A DNA stretch of 64,000 nucleotides from Acorus gramineus (GCA_030737835.1 CM060849.1:26904311-26968310); one strand, 5' to 3'. Numbered from the stretch's first letter, positions 1-12,360 are shown. Numbers and translations are program-made. The notes: generated by a model not told the origin, from the sequence alone.

Positions 1-876
1 AATCGATTAAAATGAGGTATTCACACAATAGCGGCGGCTACGAGGCAGGTGAGGAAGACGAACTACGTTATTTTCCCTGGGTAACTCCTCAAAATGCCGC
101 TATCTGCAAATAGTACACCTGCCATTTTCAAAAATTTCACAATTTTTTTCACACAGAATAAAAAGGAAGGAGCGATAGAGGTGCGATTCAATAAATGTAT
201 GCATGCTTTTTATATAAAAGTTCCGGAAGAGTGGAGGGAGTGAGTTAAAAGTACTTTTATTTTTTTGCTAATCAGTGTACAAGTGTACTGTGTACAACCT
301 GTATTATTCAAACCACACACATGATATGATTCCGTAGTTTTATCTTAAATTAAACAATTATTAAATACCGGAGTGGGAACCGTGCAATAAAACTATTTAG
401 AAACCTAGAATACTTATTTTAAATAACTTGTTTACTTCCTTTTGTATTTTAAAAAAATTTACTCTATGAACACTGGTGTATTTTAAAAAAAAATTAAAAA
501 TTACCCTATGATCACTGGGTATCTTTATCTTTATCTTTGTATTTTATTTTTTCTTATTTTTTTAATTACTTCTCTCATTTCTTCTCACCACTTTTTGGAT
601 TTGTAATCCATTTTTAATATAAGTGTTGGTAACAAAATCTATTTTTTTCTAAAAAAATATTGATCACTGGATATCATAGGCTCTCAATTTATATATTATT
701 ATATTATGCATATGATGTCAATACTCACGCCATTATTTACACTCTTTTGTTATCTAACCCACCCCCTTATGTTACCCATCCATTCAGCTTACTTTTTCAA
801 AACTGCTGATCCACCCCGACATGTAAAAAGATGGCATGACACATTTCAAACCCACCCCTATCATTTTTAAACCCCC
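1..876. other. AT-rich spacer, no gene seen
   Basis: No open reading frame with recognisable content on either strand. The sequence is AT-rich with short poly-T and poly-A runs. The bases from about 720 to 876 turn pyrimidine-rich and lead into the CT-rich duplication that follows. Confidence 0.6.
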
Positions 877-879
877 CTT

Positions 880-1009
880 CCTCTCTCTTAATCCTCTCTT
901 CTTCTCCAACCTCTTGTCTGAGATCCTCCCTCGGTGGCCGTCATCCTCTCTCTTAATCCTCTCTTCTTCTCCAACCTCTTGTCTGAGATCCTCTCTCGGT
1001 GGCTTTCAT
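880..1009. repeat. 65-bp CT-rich tandem duplication, two copies
   Basis: A CT-rich unit that includes CTCTCTTAATCCTCTCTTC and CTTGTCTGAGATCCTC occurs twice head to tail with a period of 65 bases. The two copies differ at only a few positions near TCGGTGGC. The open frames that cross it on both strands are low-complexity and are not taken as genes. Confidence 0.85.
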
Positions 1010-1096
1010 CGTCTCCCCCACCCTAGTTGTCGAGCTGGCAACAGCACCTCCTCCACCGAGGCAAATCAACGGCGCCCTGAACACCCCTCTGTGGCT

Positions 1097-1114
1097 CCCC
1101 CCCCCCCCCCCCCC
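1097..1114. repeat. Run of 18 consecutive C
   Basis: An uninterrupted run of 18 C (G on the other strand) between GTGGCT and AAAAGG. Homopolymers of this length are prone to polymerase slippage and to assembly length errors. Confidence 0.95.
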
Positions 1115-1184
1115 AAAAGGAAGATGAGAGGAATAGAAGAAAAAAAATCCAATAAATAAAAAGGCAAGCAACGAAAATAAAACA

Positions 1185-1312
1185 TGCAAATTCTCATTCG
1201 GGGAGTGCAAGTTCAAACCTGGTGGACGAGAGATCACCCCAGTTGAGTGATGACCAGAGAGTCTTTTAATAATCATTTTTCATTTGATCCTCTGAGGCAT
1301 TTCCAAAAAAAA
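1185..1312 (+). mobile_element. Possible SINE remnant (B-box-like motif, poly-A end)
   Basis: The stretch holds AGTTCAAACCTGG, a good match to a pol III B box, about 100 bases before a terminal run of A. No convincing A box or target-site duplication is visible, so this is a weak call. A similar arrangement is seen near 24.0 kb. Confidence 0.3.
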
Positions 1313-2714
1313 AAAACACTCTCAATCCAATTCTATCCTAAGCTAAAAACTTGGTACTTGCAACTCTTTTGCATTCCACACATGTTTTTATTTTATTGAA
1401 GTATATGTTGGCTAATGAAAAATATTCTCTTATAAAATTTAAAGTAAATACTTATATGTATAGAATTGAATGTATATTATATTTTTTTTTTTTGTAACAA
1501 AACACATACTGACATATTGTTGTATATGACGTGTTAATCGATTTCGTATTCAGTATTAGTGACGTGGTGACTGTAAATGAGCTTACAAAATTGATTTATT
1601 ATATCATCGCTTTTTAAAAAATGTTTCCATCTTTGGAAATTGATATGTTCAACCTCGATTGCAGCATCACAGCATCACTTGTAGTCTGCACATATTTTAA
1701 TTTTTTAAATATATTTATAGTACATACTCATATGAACTGAAATACATATATTTTTATTTATAATTTTGTAATTAAGTAATATACTAAGTTGATGCATAAT
1801 CAATTTCATACAGTGCGGTTGCAAATAGGAGAAACAATGTTTGAGAAGAGGAAGCCCGTTTGAATCTTTGGGTTAGATTACACTATCATGAACGTACTCG
1901 GACCAACCCAGTTAATGAAATTGTTATGGAAAATGCTAGTTACTTTTATAGTCCAAATCTCATACTATACATGTTTTTGTTTTATTTTTAAATAGTAAAC
2001 ATCATCTAATGAGATATATATTTTGATAAAAATATATATCGTTTCATTTCGAGTTGAGTGAACCCATTTTTAATAGGTGTAAGAAAAAAAATTTATGAGG
2101 TATTTGATAATGTATATGCCTTACCGGTTTTCTAACGATGTATATAAGATTGCATTTTGAACTGTAAAAAAATTGAGTATAACAACACCCGTTATGTTAT
2201 TCAACCGGAAAATGATATGTCCAGCCCTCTGTGCAGCTCCAATTGCAATCCATACCGGTTTTCTTTTTTTAAAAAAATCATGCACTTTCCCATTAATGAA
2301 TATGCAGTTATATGAAATAAAATATATACTAAGATACATTAATGTATTTTTTTTCATGTTGAAATAATAACAAAAAAGTTTGTACCATATACTCGAAAAA
2401 AACCACATTCAATCTGGTTCAGCCCAACTAAACTGAAAGCCCAAAGACCGCTCTCCTACTACTTCAGCCCAGGACATTGTAACACTATAAGCCCAATCAA
2501 TGGGCCTAGTCAACCTGGGGACAGTCTCGTCATTCCATCAAAACTATAAGCACCATTTCGTCATCACAAAACGAATAAAATATTAAAATCTCTAATGGGT
2601 GGACTCTGGCCGGCTCTCCGAAGTCAAATACGGACTTATCAAATATTTCAAAAGAAAAAAAAAAAAAAGGAAAATCCAACTAACACACCCCCCGCCCCCC
2701 TCAAACTGCATGAA
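1313..2714. other. AT-rich spacer, nothing recognised
   Basis: About 1.4 kb of AT-rich sequence with no coding homology that I can recognise. The open frames near 2121-2408 are short, on both strands, and of AT-driven composition. Confidence 0.55.
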
Positions 2715-3112
2715 ATTCATATACCCAATTTTTTAAAGTCCATATAACTCCCTGAAAACACGTATATAAATTCAAACAGCCCATTAAATTAAATTATCAT
2801 TGTCAGATTATAATTATTTCACGAATATTTTGTTTAGTTAATAATGATTGAAAATATAGTATATTTTAAAACCTGTATAATGTATTAAAAATATAAAAAA
2901 TCTTCTATAAATGTTGATTTTGTTTTTTCAGATAAGATATTATAATTTTTTTGAAATGATAAAATTATTATTTTTAAAAGATTTTTTTATATTTTTAACA
3001 AATTATATAAAATTTTTGTTATACTCTATTTTTAATCAGAATTAATAAAATAAAATATTCACATAATATTTTCAACAAATATTTAATTTAAAGATTTATT
3101 AGAATTTATATA
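2715..3112. mobile_element. Foldback MITE, older copy of the 9.3-kb family
   Basis: The left arm (about 2741-2910) reads TCACGAATATTTTGTTTAGT and then ATAGTATATTTTAAAACC. The right arm (about 2950-3110) carries the same blocks in inverted order, so the whole folds on itself. The same blocks in the same order occur in the element at 9326-9872. Arms are diverged and the ends are unclear. It has no coding capacity and lies directly upstream of the leader of the gene at 3391. Confidence 0.55.
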
Positions 3113-3390
3113 ATTGTTTTCAGAGAGTTGCATGGGCTCGAGGAAAAGCCAGGGTTCATATGGATTTCAGGCAAGCCGTTTACCGAGGGGTGACTTGAAT
3201 TTTTTTCCAAAAACAAAAAAACAAAATCCAAAAAAAAAAAACAATCACACGCGCTTCGGATTTCACTCCAAGCAGAAGAAGAAGAAGAAGAAGATATCGA
3301 TCAACTCTTCGAAGATTCTTTACAGATCTTACTTTTTTCACTATCCGATTCACGGTTTTGAAGCCCTTTTAGGTCTTCCGAGCTCGAATC
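3113..3390 (+). promoter_or_regulatory. Probable promoter-proximal region and 5' leader of the 3391 gene
   Basis: The stretch includes an (AGA)n/(GAA)n microsatellite at about 3273-3294, a common feature of plant 5' leaders. No ATG occurs between this repeat and the start codon at 3391. No clear TATA box was found, so the transcription start is not assigned. Confidence 0.45.
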
Positions 3391-6300
3391 ATGAGCACAA
3401 ATGGAGTCCGTTTCGCCGCGTTTTTGCTCTGCCTCTTCTTTCTGAACTCCAACTGCACTGAAACGCAGGTGAACTTCTTCTTCTTTTGTTGAAACGAATG
3501 GTTTCGATTGATGTTTATGTGATGATTTGGATGACGGGCTCAGGAGATCCCGAAGAGTCCCGTCGCGGTGGATCCGAAAGAAGACAACGGAGTTAAGGAC
3601 GTGGTGGCGAAGGTCGGCGGCGATGGATCCAAAATCGAGGTTCCAAAGACGGGGAAGGAGGGTTTGGAGGGAAGATCCGACGGTGGAGATGGATCGGATT
3701 CGGAGATTAAGGGGTCGGATCCGGTGAAGAAGAGGGAAGAGTGTGAAGGGTTGAGCGGGTGCTCGGTAGAGAAGAGCGGGCTCGTCGCGTGTTTAAGAGC
3801 CACTGGAGATGGTAATTTATCCTGTTCTGTTGTGGATTATCATTGCTTATGCGTAGATCAGTTGGTGTGTTGTTTTCGATTTGATCGGGGCGCTTTTTGG
3901 AGATTTTGAGTTCCATAGTTTGTGTTATTTATGCGAAAAATAGAATTTTTTTAAATGAGTGGCATTGAAAACCCTGCCTTGTGTTAGAGAGGCATAGTTG
4001 GATGAGATTGGAATGGGAGATAATGTGATCACGATGAGACTTGCGATGTAGAGTGAAATAATGTGTTCTACTCGTCGCGAATGTGAAACAATTGATGTGT
4101 TAGTTTTATAAAAAAAAATTATTTGAGCATTGGATCTGTCCACTTTGGTATGAGGTTTCACTGTCCCATTTCATTTTTGTGCTCCTCTCCTTTGGATGAT
4201 ATGGAAATGAATAAGAGCATGTTAATTATTCCGTGGTTCTTAAGTGGAAAATGTGCTTAAATCAAAGGATCTTGGATTGAAGGATCTTTAGAGGTCTTAC
4301 AGTGAATTTTTCATATGGGAATATTGGGTGTCCATACAAGTAGCCTGACCTTCTGCTCAATAACTATTGTATTGCATGAATTCATATTTGTGGAGTAAGA
4401 AACCACATAGAGAATGTTTTATTCCTATATAGTGTATGTCACTTGCCTATTGTATGACAAATGAGTTGGAGAATGATGTGAATTTGTCAAACATGTTGAC
4501 CAGTGAGCTAAATGTTTGTGGGCCATGTTGGTCACGCACAGTAAAATGTCAACATGTTGACCAGTGAGCTTAAGGTTTAGGGATTTGTTTCAACTCAATT
4601 TATATTTTGTGTAGTATAAAGGAAAGGAGAATAGCATAAACTATTGAAAGATTTGTCTGAGAAGTTGTGTTTGTGGGTCAGAGAATATGCTTGTATGATT
4701 GGATATGGATTTGTTGAGATAGAGAATTAGATTCTCATCCATAGGGAGGTATCTGGACTTGACTCTTTTTTTTTTGGTGTGCACTACAATATGGTGTTCA
4801 CTACAATGATAACCTGTGTAAAGCTCTTCTGTTAGCATTTGGATTATGGGATTGTGGTATGCTATTCAAACTAGAAGTGAAAGTAAAAAGATGTACTTCT
4901 TAGTCTGAAGGTAGATTGAGATTTGTTCTTTTGCTGGCTAATTCTGTGAGAATAATAAGTTTATTATCCTTTCATAAGGTGTATTTCTAGCTTTAGAGAA
5001 CTTCACTAAACATGCTTTACTCAGTTATGTAACAGCAATTTTGGGAAGATAAAATGATGTACTTTAGTACATTGTATTACTAAGTTCTGGTTCTATAATG
5101 TTTCATTCCTGCCTAGTGATATCCAGATATTCGTGCAATACTACTTAAACCAATGCAATATCGTTTTATATTATGTTTCTCAAATTGGGTTCTGATCTTG
5201 GTTTCCAGAACTTTCAGAGCTTTCACTGTTGATTCAGAACAAGGGAAAGGACTCAATATCAGTAAATATTAGTGCTCCTGATTCCATTGTGCTAGAGAAA
5301 GGTATAGTCGACATCCCAAAGGAAGAAGACAAAAAGGTACTCTATAGCACACTATTTTGCATTAAAAATAATATTAGAAAGTGGAAACTCAAATATGGAA
5401 GGTGCATATCACCATCTGCTGTCCCAAGTTTCTCAATTTATGTGTTAGCAAAAAAAATTTAAAATTATTTGACATACCATTAATGTGACTTTCTACCCTG
5501 CGCTGACCCTTAATCCAGCATTCAGTGATAAAACAATTAATTTGATTAGTGCTCATGATTCCATATGTAGTCAATATCAGGAGCACTAACATACCACGTG
5601 AAATTGTTTCATGTGATCTTGAGGGGCAAATATTTATTATTTTCATGTGTTCAGTGTTCTTGATGTACCAATATTTACTGCTGGTAATAATGTAATCTCA
5701 GATGGTTTGATTTCACATGCATTTTTAGAGGTCAAATGATGTGTTCGTTTTTTTTTTTAAATTTAAGGCTGATGGGGAATATACAAGCAAAATTACTGGC
5801 AATAGAAGCTGTACTGTGTTTCCATAGTAAATCTGTGTTACATGCATGTTCCTTGATCTAGATAGCATCACCCATCAAAACACGGGTGTCTGCATAAGAG
5901 GAATTACTGCTTGATTTATTTGGCTGTGAAATTTTTAAGTGACTTCAATCTAATGTTTCAAGGCCTCATAACTCACACAGAATTGTATAATCATTTTATC
6001 CGATCTTTGCCAACCATTCAGGTCTAATAACATATTGACACCTTGATAATGACCAGTGGGTGTTGGCGGGAACCCTTGCAACCAAGTCTTTCTATCGGCC
6101 TTCTAACATTAATTCATCAAATATTGTTGTCATGTTCTCATCTTCTTTCAGCATCTGACATGTTTATGTATGTTGTCTCATAGATTTTAATGCTGCTTTG
6201 TCTTTTCTAAATACATTAGCATCTTATCACAATGTAGCACATGGGTGGATGGGCTGATTCAGAGTCTCATCACAGTATAATGCAATGGGCCTTGGTGAAT

Positions 6301-7423
6301 ATGAGGTGGATGTTATGAGATGTTCTGAAAATGCATATTCACATTAATGTGGACAAGGGGTTCCCAAGACCTATGGGTGAGACCTGGCTTCCAATGTACA
6401 TGAGAATAATATAGATCTCCCTGACTAGTCCCTCTGAAAATTAACAGTCCCTACATTCCCATGAGGTGAGTACATCCTTAGTGAGGATTATTGATTTCCT
6501 TTTTTTGATATAATACAGAGCCTGCACCTTATACCGACTAATCTTAAATCTGGCCATCCTCTATTCTATCCTTATCATAAACCATTATCCAAGCCTGCCC
6601 ATCTAAATAATATATCATGTATCAATCGTTTTATACCACTCATTTGGGTTTGAAATCTGGAAATACATGGGTAGGACTACATCTAAAATTATCAGAAGAA
6701 CTTTTGCGAGGGCATAGGTCAATAGATCGAACACTTAGCACGGTTTGACAGGTTATTTGTGGCAGTGCTATCAATCCTGGTATGTTCCACCTTCCTTTGG
6801 TTGAGAGTGGTCAACCTTTGAGTGTCTTTTTGGTACAGTGCCCAACTACATCACAAATCAGTCTTTGATATTTTGTTTCACTGTGAACTATTGCAGTATT
6901 ATCATTTATAAGTGTATTTGGGATCATATCCATTTGATTCTTATAGTGAAACTTGATCTCACCAATGCAGGTCACAGTTTCCCTTAAAGATGGCATCAAT
7001 GACACGGTCATAACCTTGACAACCAAACATGGCCATTGTGACTTTAATTTTAAAGATATGATCTCAGATGCCAAGAAAGTGATCATAGATTCTACACAAT
7101 CAAAAGGGACTACCTTCTTAACTCGCTCGACCATCATATATGTGTTCTCAATTGTTATTTTAGTGGCGGGTGTAGCTTGGGCGTATGCCTGGTTCCGGCA
7201 AAAGCATCGGCATGGCAGTGGATTCGGATATCAAAAGCTCGAGAATGAGCTTCCAGTTTCAGTTGGATGGAAAGCCAAGTCTGAAAGTGATGGTTGGGAT
7301 GACAATTGGGGTGATGGTTGGGACGATGAGGAGGCACCAATGACACCTTCGAAACCAGTCGCAAACCTATCCTCCAAAGGCCTCGCATCAAGGCGGTCCA
7401 ACAAAGATGGCTGGCATAGTTGA
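3391..7423 (+). CDS. Type I single-pass membrane protein, conserved plant family (DUF7356-like), 308 aa
   Basis: Four exons join in frame: 3391-3468, 3544-3811, 5209-5336 and 6971-7423, all with GT-AG introns (75, 1397 and 1634 bases). The 308-residue product starts with a signal peptide (FAAFLLCLFFLNSNC). An acidic, lysine- and glycine-rich spacer follows, then a small domain with paired cysteines (EECEGLSGC, VACLR) and a beta-rich segment (SLLIQNKGKDSI, VTVSLKDG). One membrane span lies at about 211-233 (IIYVFSIVILVAGVAWAYAWF). The cytosolic tail has an acidic, tryptophan-rich block DGWDDNWGDGWDDEEAP (about 265-281). The layout matches a conserved plant family that I recall as DUF7356 (Arabidopsis At3g24160, putative type 1 membrane protein); the assignment is from memory. 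Molecular function is unknown. The acidic Trp tail could bind a partner, which is inference. No frame damage is seen. Confidence 0.85.
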
Positions 7424-8146
7424 ATGAGAATGTTTGGTGTCGTTTCAGATTGCAGAAGAAATCAGTCCATGATTGATACAAAAGAATGAGATACAAAAAG
7501 AGGAAGTTGCGATTTCAGAATCTCCGATCTATTCGATTTTGATGCTGGGAATGACATTGAAGACCAAAAAATTGTATTAGACACCAGATATTTTGTAGTG
7601 GAGATTGACAGATACTACATAACCATACGATTTATAGGTGAAGGATCGACATTTTGTGGATGGGGAACAACCACTGGTCAACCAGGAGAAGGTATGAACA
7701 CTTTTTTTTTTTTAAATTTATGTGACCTTTGAAGCACTAGTCTCTACAAAACACTTATATGCAGTCTCCAGCAGGCACTGAACAATAGATGAGGTGATGA
7801 GTATGTGCTTACTTTAGTGTCAAGAGTTGAATAAGCCATACCTTGTTGAGTAGCAGATGCAAAACTTATTAGTCTAGCTTGCAATCCACTGAGCTTCCTG
7901 TGGTAATTTGAGCCGGTCATATTTATATCTTCTTTAAAAAAATTAATTTGGTTTTTGTAATAATGGAATTTTTAAATGGACTAACTAGTGTTCTGCATGT
8001 ACAATGGTTGTAGTCATAAAAATATAATCATCTTTTAATGAGTTTTGTGAGATACCTGTCTGTAAAATTTTACTCCAGCTATTAAAAAAGTAAAACTACA
8101 AGGACCTCATCGGAATGCAAAGTCCTACAATGGGACAATATTAGTA
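7424..8146 (+). other. 3' UTR and downstream flank of the membrane-protein gene
   Basis: The stretch after the TGA at 7421 has no further coding signal. The first 200-300 bases are probably 3' UTR, but no canonical AATAAA signal is placed with confidence. The rest is AT-rich spacer. Confidence 0.5.
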
Positions 8147-8569
8147 TGGCATGTTTGATTGACAAGTGGGATTGGGATTCTGTGAATCTTGGGATTTTAA
8201 ATCCACGTGGATTGTGAATCATGTCAACCTGTTTGGTAAAGAACATGATTCAAAAAACAGGATTGAGATTCTCAATCTTAATCATGTGTTTGGTAATGTA
8301 TGGATTATAATAAAAAAAATATATATTTATAAAAATATTCAATCAATATATATATATATATCATAGTAAATTAGTTATGATAAATTACATGAATCTCATA
8401 TCATCCAATCAATAGGTTATGAAAGCTTCCTTATTCATATATTATATAAATAAAATGAATCAAGAGTAGTTATGAACGTGTGCATCACAATTAATGCTTG
8501 AATATATATATGTGCATATATGTATATTTTTAAATATATATATATTCTTTATTTAAATATATATTATAT

Positions 8570-8608
<39 letters not shown>

Positions 8609-8842
8609 GTGTTAAAGGAGATAAAGAGCTTGGGTAAAAATATTTTTTTTTCAATTCACCTGGACTGGGATTGGAAGAATACTAACTTTTGAGAGGGATT
8701 CCCGATTCCCCTAATCAAGGATTTTCAATTCCACTCTCTCAATTCCAATTCCCCTTTTAAAATTTATTCAAACAATTTATTGACCTGGATTGGGATTGAG
8801 AATCTCAATCCAAGCACCCAATACTCCTATCCAAACAGGCCC
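8147..8842. mobile_element. Tourist-like (PIF/Harbinger) MITE, about 696 bp
   Basis: The left end TGGCATGTTTGATT and the inverse of the right end (GGGCCTGTTTGGAT) are imperfect terminal inverted repeats, flanked on each side by GTA. Subterminal GATTGGGATT and AATCTCAATCC motifs are also inverted. The centre is a long TA-rich tract (about 8500-8605). There is no transposase. The GTA flank departs from the usual TWA target of this superfamily, which lowers confidence. Confidence 0.5.
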
Positions 8843-9325
8843 GTAATAGTAAGACTGGAACTATCATAATCTCTTAGGTCTAGTTTGACATGGGGATAAG
8901 AGATTGGGATAAGAAAAAAAAAATTGGATTAAATCACTTGTTGTCTCATATGGCATAAAAAAAAGGGGGATAAGGTATGGATAATTATCCACATTTTAAA
9001 ATAAAAAATAGGAATAGTTTGTTTTAGGTAAAAGGTGGAATAGATTTTGTTTTAATTTTTTATTCTTATTTTATAAAATTGAGATAATATTTATGATTAT
9101 TCTTTCCTAAAAAACAAAAAATAAAAAAAATAAAAAGAATGTGTTGGCAGTAAACCCCCCAAAGAAGTTAGGAACTAATCGGCCAAGTGATGCATATGAA
9201 CGGCTGTCTTCCACTTTCATAAGCCGAGCCGTCAACATTTACCCTCAAAAAAGGGCGGGAAAAAAATCCGTGCAAACTCGACAACGGTCAAAAACAGTTA
9301 ATAAGATCATTTTTGAAAAGGGAAA
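8843..9325. other. AT-rich spacer, possible truncated MITE end
   Basis: A GGTCTAGTTTGACATGGGG motif at about 8877 resembles the left end of a Tourist-like element, but no matching right end was found. Otherwise no recognisable content. Confidence 0.4.
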
Positions 9326-9872
9326 AATCCATATAACCCCAGTAAAGTAAACTTACTCAAATCCATATAATTAAGTGACTTTTCTTAAAATCTATATAAC
9401 CTTTAAAAATACTTAATAAATATAAATAACATCCTGAATAAAATTTACCATTATAGATGATGAATATTTTATGAATATTATGTTTGGTTAACCCTGATAG
9501 AAAATACAGTATACCAAAAAAATTTATAATGTGTTAAAAATGTGAAAAATCTTTTGTAAATGATGATTTTAGTCTCCCGGATGGAGTTTTATAATATATC
9601 TATAAAGGTAAAATCATTATTTTTTATAAGATTTTTCACATTCTTAACATATTGTAGGGTTTTTTAGTATATTGTGTTTTCAGTCAGGGTTAACCAAACA
9701 AGATATTCGTAAAATATTCATCATCTGTTAATGGTAATTTTATTCAAAGGGTTATTTGGATTTATTAGATGTTTTGGGAAGGTTATATGAATTTTAAGAA
9801 AAGTGAACAGGGGTATATGAATTTTAATCAGATTTCAGGGGGGTTATTTGGATTTATTCAAAGGGTTAATGG
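9326..9872. mobile_element. Foldback MITE with arms of about 240 bp
   Basis: The left arm includes AAATTTACCATTATAGATGA, GAATATTATGTTTGGTTAAC and AATGTGAAAAATCTTTTGTA. The right arm carries the complements of these in reverse order (GGTTAACCAAACAAGATATT, TCATCATCTGTTAATGGTAA). The region is therefore one large hairpin with a short loop near 9580. It has no coding capacity. It is the better-preserved of two copies in the window; the other is at 2715-3112. The precise ends and target-site duplication could not be fixed. Confidence 0.7.
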
Positions 9873-11493
9873 TGGGGCCCACCGTTAACAAAATCGTGCT
9901 GCAAACGACGGTGTCGAAGTCGAGAAAATGATCGACCGACATATAATGATATTTTTATATTTTCGGGGCCTAGAAGTGGACCCCACTCGATAGTCAAACA
10001 GCGGATCGACGGTCCTCGGCGTGCCACGCTGAGGCTGTCTTTTCTTGACATGTGGCTCGATCCGAGCCATACTCGATCAGCGTGGGTCTAACACGTTTGT
10101 TTGCATTGTTTTCTCTAGAAAGTGAAAAATTCGAATATGAAAATCATAGATTATTTGATAGTTCAATATCTGAATGTTTCAAAAAATATCTGAATACAAC
10201 ATAATATTACAACTTTATTTGTGTATTATAAATTATTTTAATTTAATTATCATTACGATAATCATAATTTTTTAAATTTAATTTACCCTTGTATTTTTGT
10301 ATATGATTTATTAAAAGAGGGAAACCCCTAATGCGTTGATTTTAACTTTTATGTTTTCCAATTTTATGGTTTTTCATTCCTAACATGTATTTGATCATCT
10401 CAATTAGTGTCTACATATCCAAAAAATATATTAGTACCAGATATAAAATAGTATCAATTTCGAAATCTATTGAATATTTATATTAATATTCAAATTTAGA
10501 ATGGATACAAATATTATTTTTGTATAATTGACACACCTAAAATATAAACATTGGTTGGATGTTCAGCTAACATACTAGATAAATGAGAAAATTAAAATCA
10601 AGAATTCAGTTGATCAAACCCTCAAGTCTAATTCAAATCCTCCTCAACTTGATTTCAAGCCGGCCAAATGCAAATTAAAACCAAAATGCATTGGCCTCCT
10701 AGATTTGAGATTCGGGTCAGGTTTGGGCTCGCATCCTCCAACTTTAGCTTGGGCTGAGTTTGAGCTCCTAACTCGGCCAATCCATTTGAGATGCAAATAT
10801 GTTATTAATCCTAATCTCAAATTGAATGCCCTGGAACAAAATGTTAGGATATGCTAGTAGTAAGATACAAGTGACATACAATTAAGAAATGAGGTTGTTG
10901 TAGTTGCATTCTAAAAAGTGGGGGTTGTTCAATGCTCATTAAGCCATTAACTAACCAAATTAGACAAACCCCAGTTATATAAATTATAATCCAATGCTTG
11001 GATAGCATGTTCTCATTTCTGTGTATGGAGAACCCAATTCTGAAATATGTGAGGACCACTGGATCCATCTCATTTTTGGGTTCTGATTTTGTGGACCACA
11101 GGTCTATTGCTACATTTGTAATTTTGTATGATGGAGTTAGCCAATTTGAAAGATACAATTAATTTTGGGTCCATTGGCTTCTGCTTCAGTCTACCCCTTA
11201 ATAGTTTGTTTTAAGATGAATATAATAGTCCCTATATCAAATCTCTTCTTAACTGATCATATGCAATTCTTGCAAGTCATGATATATAATGGAATAGTGG
11301 AATGCTAGACATGCATGAGTTTAAGCAGTGTAAATATAATTATTAATATTGTTTTACTTTTTCCTCACCAGATGATGTTGATCTCGACAAACATTTTCAA
11401 GCGTTCCATGAAAATAAATAATACATCTAACTCCATGTGCAGCGCAGTCCGCAAACCCCAACAGTTAGCTTTGATTTTTTTTTTATATATATT
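9873..11493. other. Spacer with a CpG-rich block and two small hairpins
   Basis: The first 230 bases are GC- and CpG-rich compared with the surroundings. They include the inverted pair CCTCGGCGTG / CACGCTGAGG (10014-10035) and a perfect 7-bp stem TGGCTCG-ATC-CGAGCCA (10053-10069). From about 10110 to 11493 the DNA is AT-rich and I recognise nothing coding in it. Confidence 0.5.
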
Positions 11494-11609
11494 TGTTAAA
11501 TTATATGTGTTATGTTTACACGTGTAATCCTATGTGTACTTGTATATAAGGGATTAAACCCTAAAATGCAATCCAAGGATTCCCATTATTTCATTCTCTC
11601 ATTCTAACA
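11494..11609 (+). repeat. 5' LTR of the copia element (116 bp)
   Basis: The LTR begins TGTTAAATTATATG and ends CATTCTAACA. Inside it, TGTATATAAGGGATTAAACC has a TATA-like core that probably drives the element's transcription. It is followed directly by the primer-binding site. Confidence 0.93.
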
Positions 11610-11622
11610 TGGTATCAAAGCC
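11610..11622 (+). other. Primer-binding site (initiator tRNA-Met type)
   Basis: TGGTATCAAAGCC directly after the 5' LTR matches the complement of the 3' end of initiator methionine tRNA, usual for copia elements, with one difference from the common TGGTATCAGAGC. Confidence 0.9.
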
Positions 11623-11689
11623 ACAACCTAAAAAACCCTAATTATTTTTTTTTTAATCCTTCGCCGTCGCCGTCGCCGTCGCCGTCGTT

Positions 11690-12360
11690 GTCGCCGCCCC
11701 TGCCACTGCTCACGCAGCCCTGCCCTGCCGCGTGCCCTGCCCTGTCCTGTCCTGCCAGGTGCCCTGCCGCGCCCAGCCCTGCCCTGCCAGGTTCCCTGCC
11801 GCGGTCAGCCTTGCTGAGCGCCCTGCCCTGCCCTGTCAGGTTCCCTGCCGCGCCCAGCCCTGCCGCGCCCAGCCCTGCCCTACCCTGTCAGGTTCCCTGC
11901 CGCGCCCTGCCCTGCCCTGCAACGCCCAGTTCTACCGTGCCGAGCGCCCTGCCCTACCGCGTCGTGCCCTGCCGCGTTGCGCCTTGCCGCGCGCCTTGCC
12001 GCGTCTTGCCCTGTCGGGCACCCTGTCGCACTGTGCCCTGCCGCGCGTCTGAACCTACCCGGATTACCCGGGATCTGTCACGCCCGACAAATCTGCCCGG
12101 GCACCAATCCGCTGATCCTGCCCGGATTTCCCGGGATCTGCTGGGACAGCTTGTGCCAACATATCTCGAGCGTTCCAGATCGTCTCGCGCGCCTGACCTA
12201 GCACCTGACTCGAGTTCGCCCAGCATCCGACCCGAACCCTGCCCAGCGACCCGGATCCGCTACCCGGCCAGGCACCTGACCCGAGTCCGCCCTCAGGTCA
12301 CCTCCGGCCGCCCTCCGGCTCCTCCGGCCGCCCTCTGCCGCCACCGGCCGCTCTCCGCCG
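11690..12360 (+). repeat. GC-rich CCTGCC/GCCGCG low-complexity block in the copia leader
   Basis: Around 350 bases are built almost only from CCCTGCC, CTGCCGCG and CAGGTTCCCTGCC variants, followed by CCGGC- and CCGCC-rich sequence. Open frames over it (11688-12434) encode Pro/Ala/Cys repeats and are not taken as a protein. The block occupies the place where the leader and gag should be. Confidence 0.8.

Noticed and set aside
836-1276. Overlapping 107-codon frames on both strands
   Set aside because: They cover the CT-rich duplication and the C run. The poly-Pro/poly-Gly stretches come from the homopolymer, with no homology recognised.
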